Shown one piece after another: positions 35,530-44,313 of a stretch of DNA of 64,000 bases. The DNA comes from Bradyrhizobium sp. Ghvi. GTDB lineage: Bacteria > Pseudomonadota > Alphaproteobacteria > Rhizobiales > Xanthobacteraceae. Position numbers and translations under genes: made by a program. Where the stretch lies: positions 744,001-808,000 of the forward strand of contig NZ_FOVU01000003.1 of NCBI RefSeq assembly GCF_900115265.1. Reading direction: 5' to 3'. Numbering within the stretch: position 1 is the first letter of the stretch; every line of letters begins with the position of its first letter. The notes below the pieces were generated by a model. It worked only from the letters and a program-made list of their open reading frames with translations. It searched no databases and was not told where the DNA came from.

Positions 35530-36426
35530 TGCAAATGACAGGCGCGCTTCAGAAAGTGCGTGCAAGTTTCCCCTCCGATACCGCCACTTCCGTTGCAGGC
35601 ATTAGGCCCCCGAGAACATTTTTCCGTTCATTGTCGTAAAACGAACCGACGCCTCTGACGCCATCGCTTAGACGTTGTTGGCACGTCGCCACAAATCCGA
35701 GCTTCGCGTCACGAGTTCGGCAAGGGCCTGTTTGAGGGTGTTGCAGTGAGTAGTGGGGTTTGCAGCCTAGCCGTTCTGCGTGACACAAAAATCGAGCTCA
35801 TTAACCTGCTGGCTCAATTGAAGCGGCTCCGCGACAGAGTACGAAGGGCGGAAGCTCGGCGCTCGGGAGAAAGACGACGATCCGCGTCGGCATCGCGCGC
35901 CCGAAGGCCCGATGGGATAGCTCACCAGGATCTTGAGCACCACGACTTGAAAGTTCACCCCCGCCCCTCCCGGATCGCGCCGGCGGTCCCGATCGAGCGC
36001 CTGATTGAAGGTCGACGGAGATACCGGGATCTTGCGGCCTGATTTTGTGCGATGAAATGCATTTTCCGGCCACCAGCCAAATTCAACCCGGCGTGCCGCT
36101 CACGTGCCTCGCCTTCTGATCAGCGCGGGCACGTTGACACCGCGAGGCGGGTACTATTGAACGCCGTCATGGGCAAACCAAACACCCGCGCGCTGGAGCG
36201 GCAAGCCAGAGATGTGGCCGCATTGATGCGCATGTTCGCCAACGAACATCGCCACGCTGCAGCAGCCAGTCGAAGGCTGCGCCCAACCGCCTCCGAGCCA
36301 ATGACAGGGACTGCGAACAGCGAGGCGATGCGCATGTGCGTTTGCCCGACAGCGGCCGGCGCCGCGCTCTCACGGCACGATCGACCGGCAAAGAAAATGA
36401 CATTTAAAAAGCCAATTTAGCACACT
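35530..36426. other. 897-bp region with no intact gene
   Basis: No convincing complete gene was found on either strand. Frames near 35746-36042 (plus) and 35801-36073 (minus) are Arg/Ser-rich and lack motifs or ribosome sites. A stretch at 36169-36252 resembles the start of an ArsR-family regulator and is listed separately. The region marks the border between the polysaccharide locus and the sulfur-oxidation locus and looks like degraded sequence. Confidence 0.5.
36169..36252 (+). pseudogene. Possible ArsR-family regulator remnant
   Basis: The frame encodes 28 residues (ALERQARDVAALMRMFANEHR at its end) matching the usual N-terminal helix of ArsR/SmtB regulators, where an ANE[RH]R motif leads into the first DNA-binding helices. 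After this the expected leucine-rich helix and recognition helix are absent in all three frames. No ribosome site is clear. It may be a truncated copy of a sox- or metal-type repressor; chance resemblance is possible. Confidence 0.35.
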
Positions 36427-37533
36427 CTAAAGTACAGCGTCAGGGCCCGACGCGGTCGGACTTTCCTGCTGCAGTTGCGGCACGCCGCCACGGTCGACCA
36501 GCAGATCGGTGAGCCCCGCCCCCAACCACATGCCGCCGAGCACGATCCAGGCGGTGAGCGCGAACACCGAGGCACCGGTCACCCCGGCGCCAACCGCGCA
36601 GCCACCCGCCAGCATGGCGCCAAACCCCATGAGCACCGCACCGAGCAGATAGCGGCGCATGCCGAGCCCGTCCGAAAATCCCTCCAGCTTCAGCTCATGC
36701 GCGTTTGTCGCGGCGACGAACGAGCCGAGGAACACGCCGGGAATGATGCCGAGATCGAATCCGAGCCGGAGCTTCGAGCTGTTCAGGACGAGCATCAGCA
36801 ATTCGGCCGAGGGCCCGCTAAAGGTGAGGCTCTTCAGCGTTACCGGCGCGAAGGAAGCCTGCGCGAGCCGATAGGTGAAGAACCAGCCGGCGACGACGGA
36901 CGCGCCAGTGGCCAGCGCGGCGAGGATCAGCCGGCGCGGCAACTGACTGCGAAAAGCGAAGACGAGCCCCACGAACAGCCACAGTCCGCCAAAGGCGAGC
37001 TTCTCGGGCGTGCCGCCACCGAAAACCGCCATGATGTCGCGCGACGGGCCACCGTCGACCGGCCACAAATTGGTCACCCACTCGCGGGTCGGCGACAGCA
37101 GGCCGCGATAAGAGGCCTGCGCGGTGACCGCGAACACCAGGCCGGACAGCAGGGCCCTGAGATTGCCGTTGGCCGAGAGTACGAGCAGCCGGCTGGCGCA
37201 GCCCCGGGCGAGGATCATGCCGCAGCCGAACATCACGCCGCCGACCAGCGCGCCCGAGATGCTGCCCTGCTGCGCCAGCTGGCGCGCCTCGGACACGTCG
37301 AGCCAACCGACCGCAACCAGCGCCTGCGTGCCAACGAGCGCCGCGGCGAAAGTCAGAAGCCAGACCGCAAGGCGCGGCCCGCCCTCGCCGCGAGAGAATT
37401 CGACAGCCGCGGCGCGCAGGCAGAAGCGGCTGCGCTGAGCAAAGAATCCGAAGAGGCCGCCGACCAGGAGGCCGCCCAGCCATGACAGCAGGTCTTCTCC
37501 CAAGAGATCGATCAGCGTGGTCAGCGCGCCCAC
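36427..37533 (-). CDS. YeeE/YedE-family sulfur-compound transporter
   Basis: A 368-residue polytopic inner-membrane protein with about ten hydrophobic helices. It carries the paired conserved motifs of this family, GCGMILARGCASR near residue 103 and GGCAVGAGVTG near residue 315, whose cysteines line the pore of the thiosulfate transporter YeeE/TsuA. The likely start is a GTG at 37533. It is the last gene of the long sox operon, after two DsrE-like proteins, so it probably moves thiosulfate or another sulfur species into the cell. A second family member is at 48379-49458. Confidence 0.88.
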   Translation of the reverse strand: MGALTTLIDLLGEDLLSWLGGLLVGGLFGFFAQRSRFCLRAAAVEFSRGEGGPRLAVWLLTFAAALVGTQALVAVGWLDVSEARQLAQQGSISGALVGGVMFGCGMILARGCASRLLVLSANGNLRALLSGLVFAVTAQASYRGLLSPTREWVTNLWPVDGGPSRDIMAVFGGGTPEKLAFGGLWLFVGLVFAFRSQLPRRLILAALATGASVVAGWFFTYRLAQASFAPVTLKSLTFSGPSAELLMLVLNSSKLRLGFDLGIIPGVFLGSFVAATNAHELKLEGFSDGLGMRRYLLGAVLMGFGAMLAGGCAVGAGVTGASVFALTAWIVLGGMWLGAGLTDLLVDRGGVPQLQQESPTASGPDAVL

Positions 37534-37615
37534 CTCAGTTTTTCCCAGAGATGGATCAATCTATCGCTCGACGCCGCAGCGTCATATGAGCCAGATCAAA
37601 GGCTCGCGATATCGG

Positions 37616-38059
37616 TCATGGCCGCAGATAGGCATATCCCTGCTGTTGCAACTCGGCGAGCCGCACTACGCCACCTTTCTCGGCCACTACGAAGCCGGGG
37701 GTGAGATCGTCGAGCTTGACGCCCTGCGCCTTCATCGTGTTGGCGCAGGCCTCAAATCCGACGCCGGCATCGACGAGCTTCGTCATCATCGCAACGGTGT
37801 GATCCTCGGCGGCGAGCGCGTGAAAGGCGCGCAACGCCGGCCCATGCACGACCAGCCTGATGTCGGCCTTGCCGGCTCCGCCGACGCCGTCGACATGGTT
37901 CTGCAGATTGCCCAGAACGAAGACGACACGGTCGAGATCGGCGAGGTGATAGACGACGCGCTGTCGCGCGGGCGCTTCCGTCGCCGCGGACGCTTCGCGT
38001 ACGCTGAGAATGCCAAATAGTCCGGCAAGGCTCGCGCGAAGCATGGATCGACGCTGCAT
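37616..38059 (-). CDS. Secreted DsrE/DsrF-like protein (copy 2)
   Basis: A 147-residue periplasmic protein with an N-terminal RRSMLRASLAGLFG signal (twin-arginine-like), then a DsrE-like fold. A conserved cysteine in the FEACANTMKAQG segment is at the position where DsrE proteins carry sulfur. It follows the hydrolase gene by eight bases. A role in handling periplasmic sulfane sulfur for the Sox system is inferred from fold and position. Confidence 0.8.
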   Translation of the reverse strand: MQRRSMLRASLAGLFGILSVREASAATEAPARQRVVYHLADLDRVVFVLGNLQNHVDGVGGAGKADIRLVVHGPALRAFHALAAEDHTVAMMTKLVDAGVGFEACANTMKAQGVKLDDLTPGFVVAEKGGVVRLAELQQQGYAYLRP

Positions 38060-38067
38060 GGTCCCTC

Positions 38068-38973
38068 CTATCGTGTCTGCTTGATGAAGTCAGCGATGCG
38101 ATCGGCGACGTCTTCCGCGAAGAGGTCGCGAAAAAAGTGATCGGCGTCATCGATCTTGTCGAGCTGCACCCGGCCACCGCTCGAATCGGCAAGCGGCGCG
38201 AAGGATGCTATCACATCGGGCACGACCGTATCCTTGGCGGCGGCGAGCACCAGCACCGGCAGCTTCATGCGCGACACCAGCGCTGCGGTGTCCTGGCTGG
38301 AATCGGCGGCATAGAAGGACGTGAAGGCGCGCGCAGTCACGATGGCGTTGCGGCAATAGATGAAGCCAGGCACGTCCATCCACTCTCCGCCGCGGCCCGC
38401 TGCGACGGCCTTCGTTGCCTGCTCCAGCAACGGTTCGAGCGGCTTGCCATAAGTCCGGGCATAGGAGACGCGCAAGTCGGCCTCCGCCTTTGCGGTGACC
38501 GGCGCCAGCAGCACCGCGCCAGCCACCGGCGGAGCTTCGTTCGCCGCGAGATAGCGCGCAACCTGGTTTCCGCCGCGAGAATGGCCGAACGTGAAGACGG
38601 GCCGGGAGATGCTCTTTGCCCTGTTCACCCAGGCCGCGATCTCCGCGACCGGATCAGCGGTGACATAGTCGTGCCGAACGGCGCAGTCATACATACCATT
38701 ACGGCGGTCGAGGCCAAGCGACAGCGTATGGGCGAGCGAGGCGATCCCGCGCTGCTCCAGCGCCTTGGCAACGCCCTGGATGACCTCCATGTCCTTGTGG
38801 GCGAGCGTGCCATGGGTCATCACGACGAGTGGCGTGTCGGGCGCCATCGACGTTGGCGTGCGCAGCGTCGCGAGTGCCGTCTGGCCGTTGATCGACAATT
38901 CGAGCTGCTGTTCGGTGGCGCCGGCAGGCACCGCCAGCGCGAGCAAGGCAGCCAGTCCCATCAACCATCGCAT
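38068..38973 (-). CDS. Exported alpha/beta-hydrolase
   Basis: A 301-residue protein with a cleavable signal peptide (MRWLMGLAALLALAVPAGA). It has an alpha/beta-hydrolase fold: an HGTLAH oxyanion-type loop near residue 54, the nucleophile in GHSRGGNQ, an acid in LAAAKDTVVPD and the catalytic histidine in DADHFF. It lies between two DsrE-like genes in the sox operon. The substrate is unknown; a sulfur-ester or thioester is a possibility given the context. Confidence 0.82.
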   Translation of the reverse strand: MRWLMGLAALLALAVPAGATEQQLELSINGQTALATLRTPTSMAPDTPLVVMTHGTLAHKDMEVIQGVAKALEQRGIASLAHTLSLGLDRRNGMYDCAVRHDYVTADPVAEIAAWVNRAKSISRPVFTFGHSRGGNQVARYLAANEAPPVAGAVLLAPVTAKAEADLRVSYARTYGKPLEPLLEQATKAVAAGRGGEWMDVPGFIYCRNAIVTARAFTSFYAADSSQDTAALVSRMKLPVLVLAAAKDTVVPDVIASFAPLADSSGGRVQLDKIDDADHFFRDLFAEDVADRIADFIKQTR

Positions 38974-38987
38974 CGGCGGGCCCCTCC

Positions 38988-39449
38988 TCAGGGACGAACG
39001 ATCGTCCAGTTCTTTTCCGCGAGATCCATCAGCGCGGCAACCCCGACCTGGGTGACGCTGATGCCCGCGATCAGCGGCGGTCGCCTGCCCTCCTTCGCTG
39101 CCAACGTCTCCAGCGTGTTGCCGCAGGCGATGAAGCTCACATTGGGCATCGATTTCAGGAAATTCAACAAGCGTTCCTTCACCGGCGAGCGGTCATCGAG
39201 GAGCATGTCGAGGCCGCCATTGAAGGCGACGACCACGATCTCGACGTCGTCGCCCTGCCCGGAATAATGCCGCGAGACGTTGGCCGCAACATCGAGAACC
39301 GCGCGCATCTTGACCGGATCGTCATCGCTGATCTGCAGCGCGAGCCGGTGTGGATCCGCCGCCTGCGCCGAAGCCTGAAAAGTCGCGATGAGCAAGCCGG
39401 CGGCAATCGCCGCGCACAGTACCGCGCGACGACTTGCCCCGATGCTCAC
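38988..39449 (-). CDS. Secreted DsrE-like protein (copy 1)
   Basis: A 153-residue periplasmic protein with a signal peptide (AAIAAGLLIATFQASAQA) and a DsrE-type domain. It has the conserved cysteine in FIACGNTLETL. It overlaps the soxD stop as ATGA, so it is translated with soxD. It and the protein at 37616-38059 are distant paralogues with the same order: signal, beta strands, one cysteine, C-terminal strand. Function is inferred as sulfane-sulfur binding or transfer. Confidence 0.8.
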   Translation of the reverse strand: MSIGASRRAVLCAAIAAGLLIATFQASAQAADPHRLALQISDDDPVKMRAVLDVAANVSRHYSGQGDDVEIVVVAFNGGLDMLLDDRSPVKERLLNFLKSMPNVSFIACGNTLETLAAKEGRRPPLIAGISVTQVGVAALMDLAEKNWTIVRP

Positions 39450-40138
39450 TCCACGCCCCGCGGCTTTCCGTCCTTGCCGTCCTCAGGCGTCACATCGATG
39501 ACCGCGGCGCGCCCGGTGATCTTCACCGGTGCGATGCAATCCTTCATGCAAGGGTCCTTCTGCCAGAACGACTTCTCGCTGGTGGCGCGGTCGTCCATCA
39601 CAAAGCCTTGCTCGTTCGGCATCTTGATCGTGGCAAGATTCTTGTTGGTCAGCTCGAAATTCTGGTCGGTGACGACGTCGTTCAGGTACAGCACATAGGC
39701 GACCAGCGCGTAGTATTCGTTGACCGAAAACGACTCGGCATTGCCGTAGGGCATGGCGTGACGGACATAATCGAACACGGTCGAGGCGTAGGGCCAGTAC
39801 GAGCCCACCGTCTTGACCGGATTATCGGATGTCAGCGAGCCCTTGCCGCCGGCCAGCACCGGCCAGCGGCCGTTGCCCTCGCCGAACTCGCCATGGCAGG
39901 TCGAGCAATTGTCCATGAAAAGCTTTTCGCCCTGCGCGACGGTACCCTTGCCCTCCGGCAGACCCTGGCCATCGGGCCGCACGTCGATATCCCAGCCACG
40001 GATCTCGTCCGCGGTCGGAGCGCGTCCAATGTGATAGCGCGGCGCGCTCTTGGCATCCGCCTTCTGTTGCGCGAGCGCCGGCGTGCTCAGCCCGCAAGCG
40101 AGCAGCGCAGCTACAATGAAGTTAGGCGACTTCGACAT
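39446..40138 (-). CDS. soxD: SoxD-like monohaem cytochrome c of sulfane dehydrogenase
   Basis: A 230-residue exported cytochrome c. The signal peptide ends near ALAQQ (residue 24). The haem site is CSTCH at residues 78-82, with a methionine ligand probably in RHAMPYG. It lacks the second haem domain of the longer Paracoccus SoxD. A CMKDC motif lies near the C-terminus. It partners SoxC, whose gene it overlaps by 17 bases, and takes electrons from oxidation of SoxY-bound sulfane sulfur. The ATG at 40138 has GAGG upstream; a longer frame to 40183 lies within soxC. Confidence 0.88.
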   Translation of the reverse strand: MSKSPNFIVAALLACGLSTPALAQQKADAKSAPRYHIGRAPTADEIRGWDIDVRPDGQGLPEGKGTVAQGEKLFMDNCSTCHGEFGEGNGRWPVLAGGKGSLTSDNPVKTVGSYWPYASTVFDYVRHAMPYGNAESFSVNEYYALVAYVLYLNDVVTDQNFELTNKNLATIKMPNEQGFVMDDRATSEKSFWQKDPCMKDCIAPVKITGRAAVIDVTPEDGKDGKPRGVE

Positions 40139-41393
40139 TCTCGACCTCACCATTGGCCTGCACATGCCAGGTCTGGATGCCATTGTTGTGATAGATGGAG
40201 TTGACGCCGCGGATCTTGCGCAGCTCGGCCTTGCTCGGCTGCACGTATCCGGTTTCGTCCTGCACGCGCGATTGCAGCAGCAGCGGCTCGCCGTTCCAGT
40301 CGAACTCGTAGTAGAAGCGCGTCAACGCCTTATCGAGCACGGGCCCATCGATCCGCGCCGGCCACCAATTGCGGCCGCCGTCGAGCGAGACGTCCACGCG
40401 CTTAACCTTGCCGTTGCCGCTCCAGGCGAGACCGGAGACGATCGTAAAACCCTTGCCGTGCTTGATCGGTGCCTGCGGACTTGGACAAGTGATCACCGAC
40501 TTGGCGTCCATCGACCAGGTGAACCGGCGCGCCTTGCCGTTTGGCAGCAGATCCGTGTATTTCGACGTCTCCTCGCGGGTGTGCCAGGGCTGGTCGCCGA
40601 CCTTGATGCGGCGCAGCCACTTGACCCAGAGATTGCCTTGCCAGCCGGGCACCACGAGCCGCATCGGATAACCTTGCTCGGGATAGAGCGCTTCGCCGTT
40701 CATCTTGTAGGCGATGATGCAATCGTCGAGCGCCTTCTCGATCGGCAGGCTGCGATCCATCGCCGCCGCATCGGCGCCCTCGACCAGCAACCACTTGCCG
40801 TTGGTCTTGACGCCGGCTTCTTCCAGCAGGGTGCGCAGCGACACGCCGGTGTACTGCACGCAGTGGATCATGCCGTGGGTGAACTGGCAGCCATTGAGTT
40901 GCGCGCCGCGCCACTCCATGCCCGAATTCGCTGCGCACTCCATGAAGTGGATGCGGTTGACGCGCGGGTAGCGCTTCAGCTCCTCCAGCGTCAGGATCAG
41001 CGGACGCTCGACCAGCCCGTGGATCATCAGGCGATGATCGGCCGGATCGATCTCGGCGATCCCGCCGTGATGCCGCTCGAAGCAGAGCCCGTTCGGGGTG
41101 ATGATGCCTTCGAGCTCATGCAGCGGGGTGAAGCTCACCGAGGATTCGCGCGAGGCGGTCAGCCATTCGACGTCGCGCCGGACGACATCCTTCTCGAATT
41201 TCGAGGGCTTGCCGTAGGGGCGTACGGCAACACCCTCGCCGAGTGCCCTGGTCCATTCGGGGACATTGGGGGGCTGGTTGGCCGGATTGCCGCCGCCGGC
41301 AAGAGCGGGCTTGGCGAGCACCGATGCGGCAACACCGGCCCCAACGGCCAGGAAGTTGCGTCGGGATTGCCGGGGACTGTCCATCTTCGACAT
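40122..41393 (-). CDS. soxC: Sulfane dehydrogenase molybdopterin subunit SoxC
   Basis: A 423-residue periplasmic molybdoenzyme of the sulfite oxidase family. A Tat signal (SRRNFLAVGAG) is at the N-terminus. The molybdenum-ligating cysteine is C153 in HFMECAANSG, and the dimerisation domain follows. With SoxD it removes electrons from the SoxY-cysteine persulfide so that the outer sulfur becomes a sulfone, enabling full oxidation without sulfur globules. It starts seven bases after the soxB stop. Confidence 0.95.
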   Translation of the reverse strand: MSKMDSPRQSRRNFLAVGAGVAASVLAKPALAGGGNPANQPPNVPEWTRALGEGVAVRPYGKPSKFEKDVVRRDVEWLTASRESSVSFTPLHELEGIITPNGLCFERHHGGIAEIDPADHRLMIHGLVERPLILTLEELKRYPRVNRIHFMECAANSGMEWRGAQLNGCQFTHGMIHCVQYTGVSLRTLLEEAGVKTNGKWLLVEGADAAAMDRSLPIEKALDDCIIAYKMNGEALYPEQGYPMRLVVPGWQGNLWVKWLRRIKVGDQPWHTREETSKYTDLLPNGKARRFTWSMDAKSVITCPSPQAPIKHGKGFTIVSGLAWSGNGKVKRVDVSLDGGRNWWPARIDGPVLDKALTRFYYEFDWNGEPLLLQSRVQDETGYVQPSKAELRKIRGVNSIYHNNGIQTWHVQANGEVENVEVA

Positions 41394-41399
41394 CGCTTC

Positions 41400-43091
41400 T
41401 TACGCTCCGGTGACTTTGACGGCTCTGTTGGGTTCGAGGCGAACCACCTTCTGTCGGGTCAGGTAATTGCCGACGACCTCCCAGATCGGCGGCCCTTCGG
41501 TTCCTTCGTTGACGCTGGCCCAGCCGGCGACCTGATATTCCCTGGCGGGGTCGATCGGCGCGCCGGTCTTGAGCATCTGCATGTCCGAGATTCGGTTGCC
41601 TTGCGGTTTCGTGACATCGATCGCGTAGGACAGGCCGCCGATCCGCACCATGTCGCCGCCCTGCTGATAGTAGGGATCGACGTTGAAGAGGTTGTCGGCG
41701 ACATCCTCGACGATCTCTTTCAATCGCGCGCCCGTCATGCCCATCCGGTACACCGCAGGGTAGGTGATCGCGGTCGCGTTGGTGAGGTCTTCGAAGGTGA
41801 TGTCCTGTCCAGGCAGTACGCTGGTGCCCCAGCGGAAGCCCGGCGACAGCGCGATCTCGGCATCGCGCTCCTGCATCAGCGCCTGGCAGATCAGATCATC
41901 GAACGTGCCGTTGAAATTGCCGCGCCGATAGAGCAGCGAATCGGTCTTGCCGAGCACCTTGGACAGCTCCGACGCGAAGGGCTTCCGCACCTCGGCGATC
42001 TTGGCCGCCATCTCGGCATCGGCCGTGATCACGTCGGAAAACAGCGGGATGAGTTTGTACCTGAAAGCCTTGACCTCGCCGTCGCGGACGTCGAGATCGA
42101 GCCGCGAGACGAACTTGCCGGACGAACCCGACGCGATCAGCAGGGTTTTTCCGACCTTGACCGCCTCCGGCAGCGCGTCATGGGTGTGTCCGGTCAGGAT
42201 GACGTCGATGCCCTTGACTCGGCTCGCAAGCTTGCGGTCGACGTCGAAGCCATTGTGGGAAAGCAGCACGACGAGTTGCGCGCCGCCCTTGCGAGCCTTG
42301 TCGACCTGCGCCTGGACATCCTCCTCGCGCACGCCGAAAGACCAGTTCGGAATCATCCAACGCGGATTGGCGACCGGCGTGTAGGGAAAGGCCTGGCCGA
42401 GCACGGCGATCTTGACGCCGCCGCGCTCGATCATCGAGGAGGCGTCGAACGCCGCCTCGTTCCATTCGGTGTCGCGGATGTTGAGGCCGAGGAACGGGAA
42501 ACCGAGGCCCTCGATCGCCTGCTTGACGCGCTCGGTGCCGTAAGTGAACTCCCAATGGCCGGTCATGGCGTCGGGCTTAAGTAGCGCCATGCAGTCGATC
42601 ATGTCCTGGCCGCGCGTCTTCAGCGACGACCATGAACCCTGCCAGGTGTCGCCACCGTCGAGCAGCGCGACCTTGTCGCCCCGTTCGGCGCGGATCGCCT
42701 TGATCACGGTGGCGGCACGATCGAGACCGCCGATCCGGCCGTAGCTCTTGGCCAGCGCCTCGAAATCCTCCGACGTCAGGGCGTAGGCCGCCGACGAGCC
42801 CGGGGCGATACCGAAGCGGGCGAGGAACTCCCTGCCGGTGACGTGCGGCGGGAGTCCCTTCGCCTCGCCCACGCCAAGATTGGTCGACGGCTCGCGGAAA
42901 TAGAGCGGCATGAGCTGGCCGTGAATGTCGGTCACATGCACCAGCGTGACATTGCCGAGCGGCTCGAAGGCCAGTAACTCCTTCTCGGTCAGGCGCTGCT
43001 GGGCAACCGCCCGGGTCAGGCCGGAGCCGACGCCAGTCGAGAGCGCCGCCGTTGCCGCGGCCACCTGGATGAATTCGCGGCGAGAGATCAT
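41400..43091 (-). CDS. soxB: Thiosulfohydrolase SoxB
   Basis: A 563-residue periplasmic enzyme that hydrolyses the sulfate group from SoxY-bound thiosulfonate. Tat signal SRREFIQVAAA at the N-terminus. The dinuclear metal-site motifs of the 5'-nucleotidase family are all present: HVTDIHGQL, GGDTWQGS, SHNGFDVD and GHTHDALPE. The start was placed at the ATG at 43091, with AGGAG eight bases upstream; a TTG at 43097 is only two bases from that site. Confidence 0.96.
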   Translation of the reverse strand: MISRREFIQVAAATAALSTGVGSGLTRAVAQQRLTEKELLAFEPLGNVTLVHVTDIHGQLMPLYFREPSTNLGVGEAKGLPPHVTGREFLARFGIAPGSSAAYALTSEDFEALAKSYGRIGGLDRAATVIKAIRAERGDKVALLDGGDTWQGSWSSLKTRGQDMIDCMALLKPDAMTGHWEFTYGTERVKQAIEGLGFPFLGLNIRDTEWNEAAFDASSMIERGGVKIAVLGQAFPYTPVANPRWMIPNWSFGVREEDVQAQVDKARKGGAQLVVLLSHNGFDVDRKLASRVKGIDVILTGHTHDALPEAVKVGKTLLIASGSSGKFVSRLDLDVRDGEVKAFRYKLIPLFSDVITADAEMAAKIAEVRKPFASELSKVLGKTDSLLYRRGNFNGTFDDLICQALMQERDAEIALSPGFRWGTSVLPGQDITFEDLTNATAITYPAVYRMGMTGARLKEIVEDVADNLFNVDPYYQQGGDMVRIGGLSYAIDVTKPQGNRISDMQMLKTGAPIDPAREYQVAGWASVNEGTEGPPIWEVVGNYLTRQKVVRLEPNRAVKVTGA

Positions 43092-43118
43092 GCGCAATAC
43101 TCCTGCAAGCTCATCGTT

Positions 43119-43940
43119 TCAGTTGCGCACCGACGGCGTCTCGACCGGCAATCCGATGCCCCGCCAGGCGACGTAGAGCTCGAGCGCAAGGAAATCGTCC
43201 GACAAGGGCTTGAACGGCTCGGCGCGCACGTCGAACATGCAGCCCTCGAATCGCTCGTGCAGCGGCACCAGTCGCTGGTCGCGCAGCCGGTAGGTCGGAA
43301 AGCCGTTGGTCTGACCCTGGCTTAGAAAATCCGCGCGCATGAACTTGCCGTTGTTGCGCTCGTGGCAGGAGGCGCAGGCGAGATCGAGCTGGCCGAACCG
43401 CGTGTAGTAGGTCTGCTTGCCGCGCTCGAACCATGGCGACATCGGGCCGTCGGTCTTCACCGTCACCGGCATGCCGTGGGACTGATAGCGCACGAAGGTC
43501 GTCATGTCGGTCAGTTCCTGGGATTTGAATTTCCACGGCTCCGCCTTCATGTGCTCGCTGCGGCAGATGTTGATGCGCTGCTCGAGATTGACCGGCTTCT
43601 TCAGCTTGTCGTCCCATTTCGGCATCGCGGCCCCGACGCCCTTCATGCTGGTCTCGGCCTCGCCGTGGCAGCTCATGCAGGACTTGCCCTCACTGCCCTC
43701 GACCTTCTTCCAGATGTCGGCGGCACGCTCGACCGCCAAGAAGCCCGGGTTCTCAAGGTCGTCGTCCTGCAGCGCACGCGTCTCCTTGCTGCGGAATTCG
43801 TAGCCGGAGATGATGGTCTTGAACACGTGCCCGGGCGGTGCCGGGATGCCCTTGCGTTCGGCTTCCTGCGCGGAGGCGCAGGTTGCGACCGACGCAAGCA
43901 CGACGGCCGCGGCGGCGAGCCCAACATATCGTTGCAGCAT
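43119..43940 (-). CDS. soxA: Dihaem L-cysteine S-thiosulfotransferase subunit SoxA
   Basis: A 273-residue exported cytochrome c with a signal peptide (to about residue 25). It has two haem sites, CMSCH (88-92) and CASCH (189-193), and the catalytic cysteine C234 in the EGCMFD segment, which becomes a persulfide. With SoxX it joins thiosulfate oxidatively to the SoxY cysteine. GGAGGGG lies upstream of its ATG. A dihaem form like Paracoccus SoxA. Confidence 0.95.
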   Translation of the reverse strand: MLQRYVGLAAAAVVLASVATCASAQEAERKGIPAPPGHVFKTIISGYEFRSKETRALQDDDLENPGFLAVERAADIWKKVEGSEGKSCMSCHGEAETSMKGVGAAMPKWDDKLKKPVNLEQRINICRSEHMKAEPWKFKSQELTDMTTFVRYQSHGMPVTVKTDGPMSPWFERGKQTYYTRFGQLDLACASCHERNNGKFMRADFLSQGQTNGFPTYRLRDQRLVPLHERFEGCMFDVRAEPFKPLSDDFLALELYVAWRGIGLPVETPSVRN

Positions 43941-43968
43941 CCGTCCCCTCCCTCGAAACGCGCGCGCG

Positions 43969-44295
43969 TCAGGCCTTGAGCGCGATCTTCTCTTCGGCCG
44001 TGATCACCGTGCCGTCGTCGTCGGTCCAGGAGAACTTGAACGTTCCGGCCTCGTCCACCTTCGCATCGAACTGGATGTAGGGATTGGCCGAGATCGCCGG
44101 CTCCAGCCCGCAGGAGAAAACGGGCTTGCCGTTGAACTCGCAGGCGAACTTGTTGATGATCTTTCGCGGAATGGTCTTGCCCTGCGCGTCCTTGCGCTGG
44201 CCGGATTCCATGACGTGCGAAACCAGGGTCTTGATCTGGATGACCTCGCCCTTGGCCGCTTCCTTCGGAAGCTTGATGCGCGGTTTGTCTGCCAT
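43969..44295 (-). CDS. soxZ: Sulfur carrier complex subunit SoxZ
   Basis: A 108-residue immunoglobulin-like protein that pairs with SoxY to carry sulfur intermediates in the periplasm. It begins MADKPRIKLP and has the SoxZ segments IQIKTLVSHVMESG and RKIINKFACEFNG. It has no signal peptide of its own, as usual: SoxYZ is exported by the Tat signal on SoxY. AGGAGAG precedes the ATG. Confidence 0.95.
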   Translation of the reverse strand: MADKPRIKLPKEAAKGEVIQIKTLVSHVMESGQRKDAQGKTIPRKIINKFACEFNGKPVFSCGLEPAISANPYIQFDAKVDEAGTFKFSWTDDDGTVITAEEKIALKA

Positions 44296-44313
44296 CTTCT
44301 CTCTCCTGAGCCC

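Noticed and set aside
35746..36073. Two opposing frames of 90-98 codons
   Set aside because: Both are Arg/Ser-rich, lack motifs and ribosome sites, and are shadows of each other.
40050..42584. Long plus-strand frame of 844 codons opposite soxB-soxC-soxD
   Set aside because: GC-rich codons keep the opposite frame open. The minus strand codes for clear SoxB, SoxC and SoxD with motifs, so this is a shadow.
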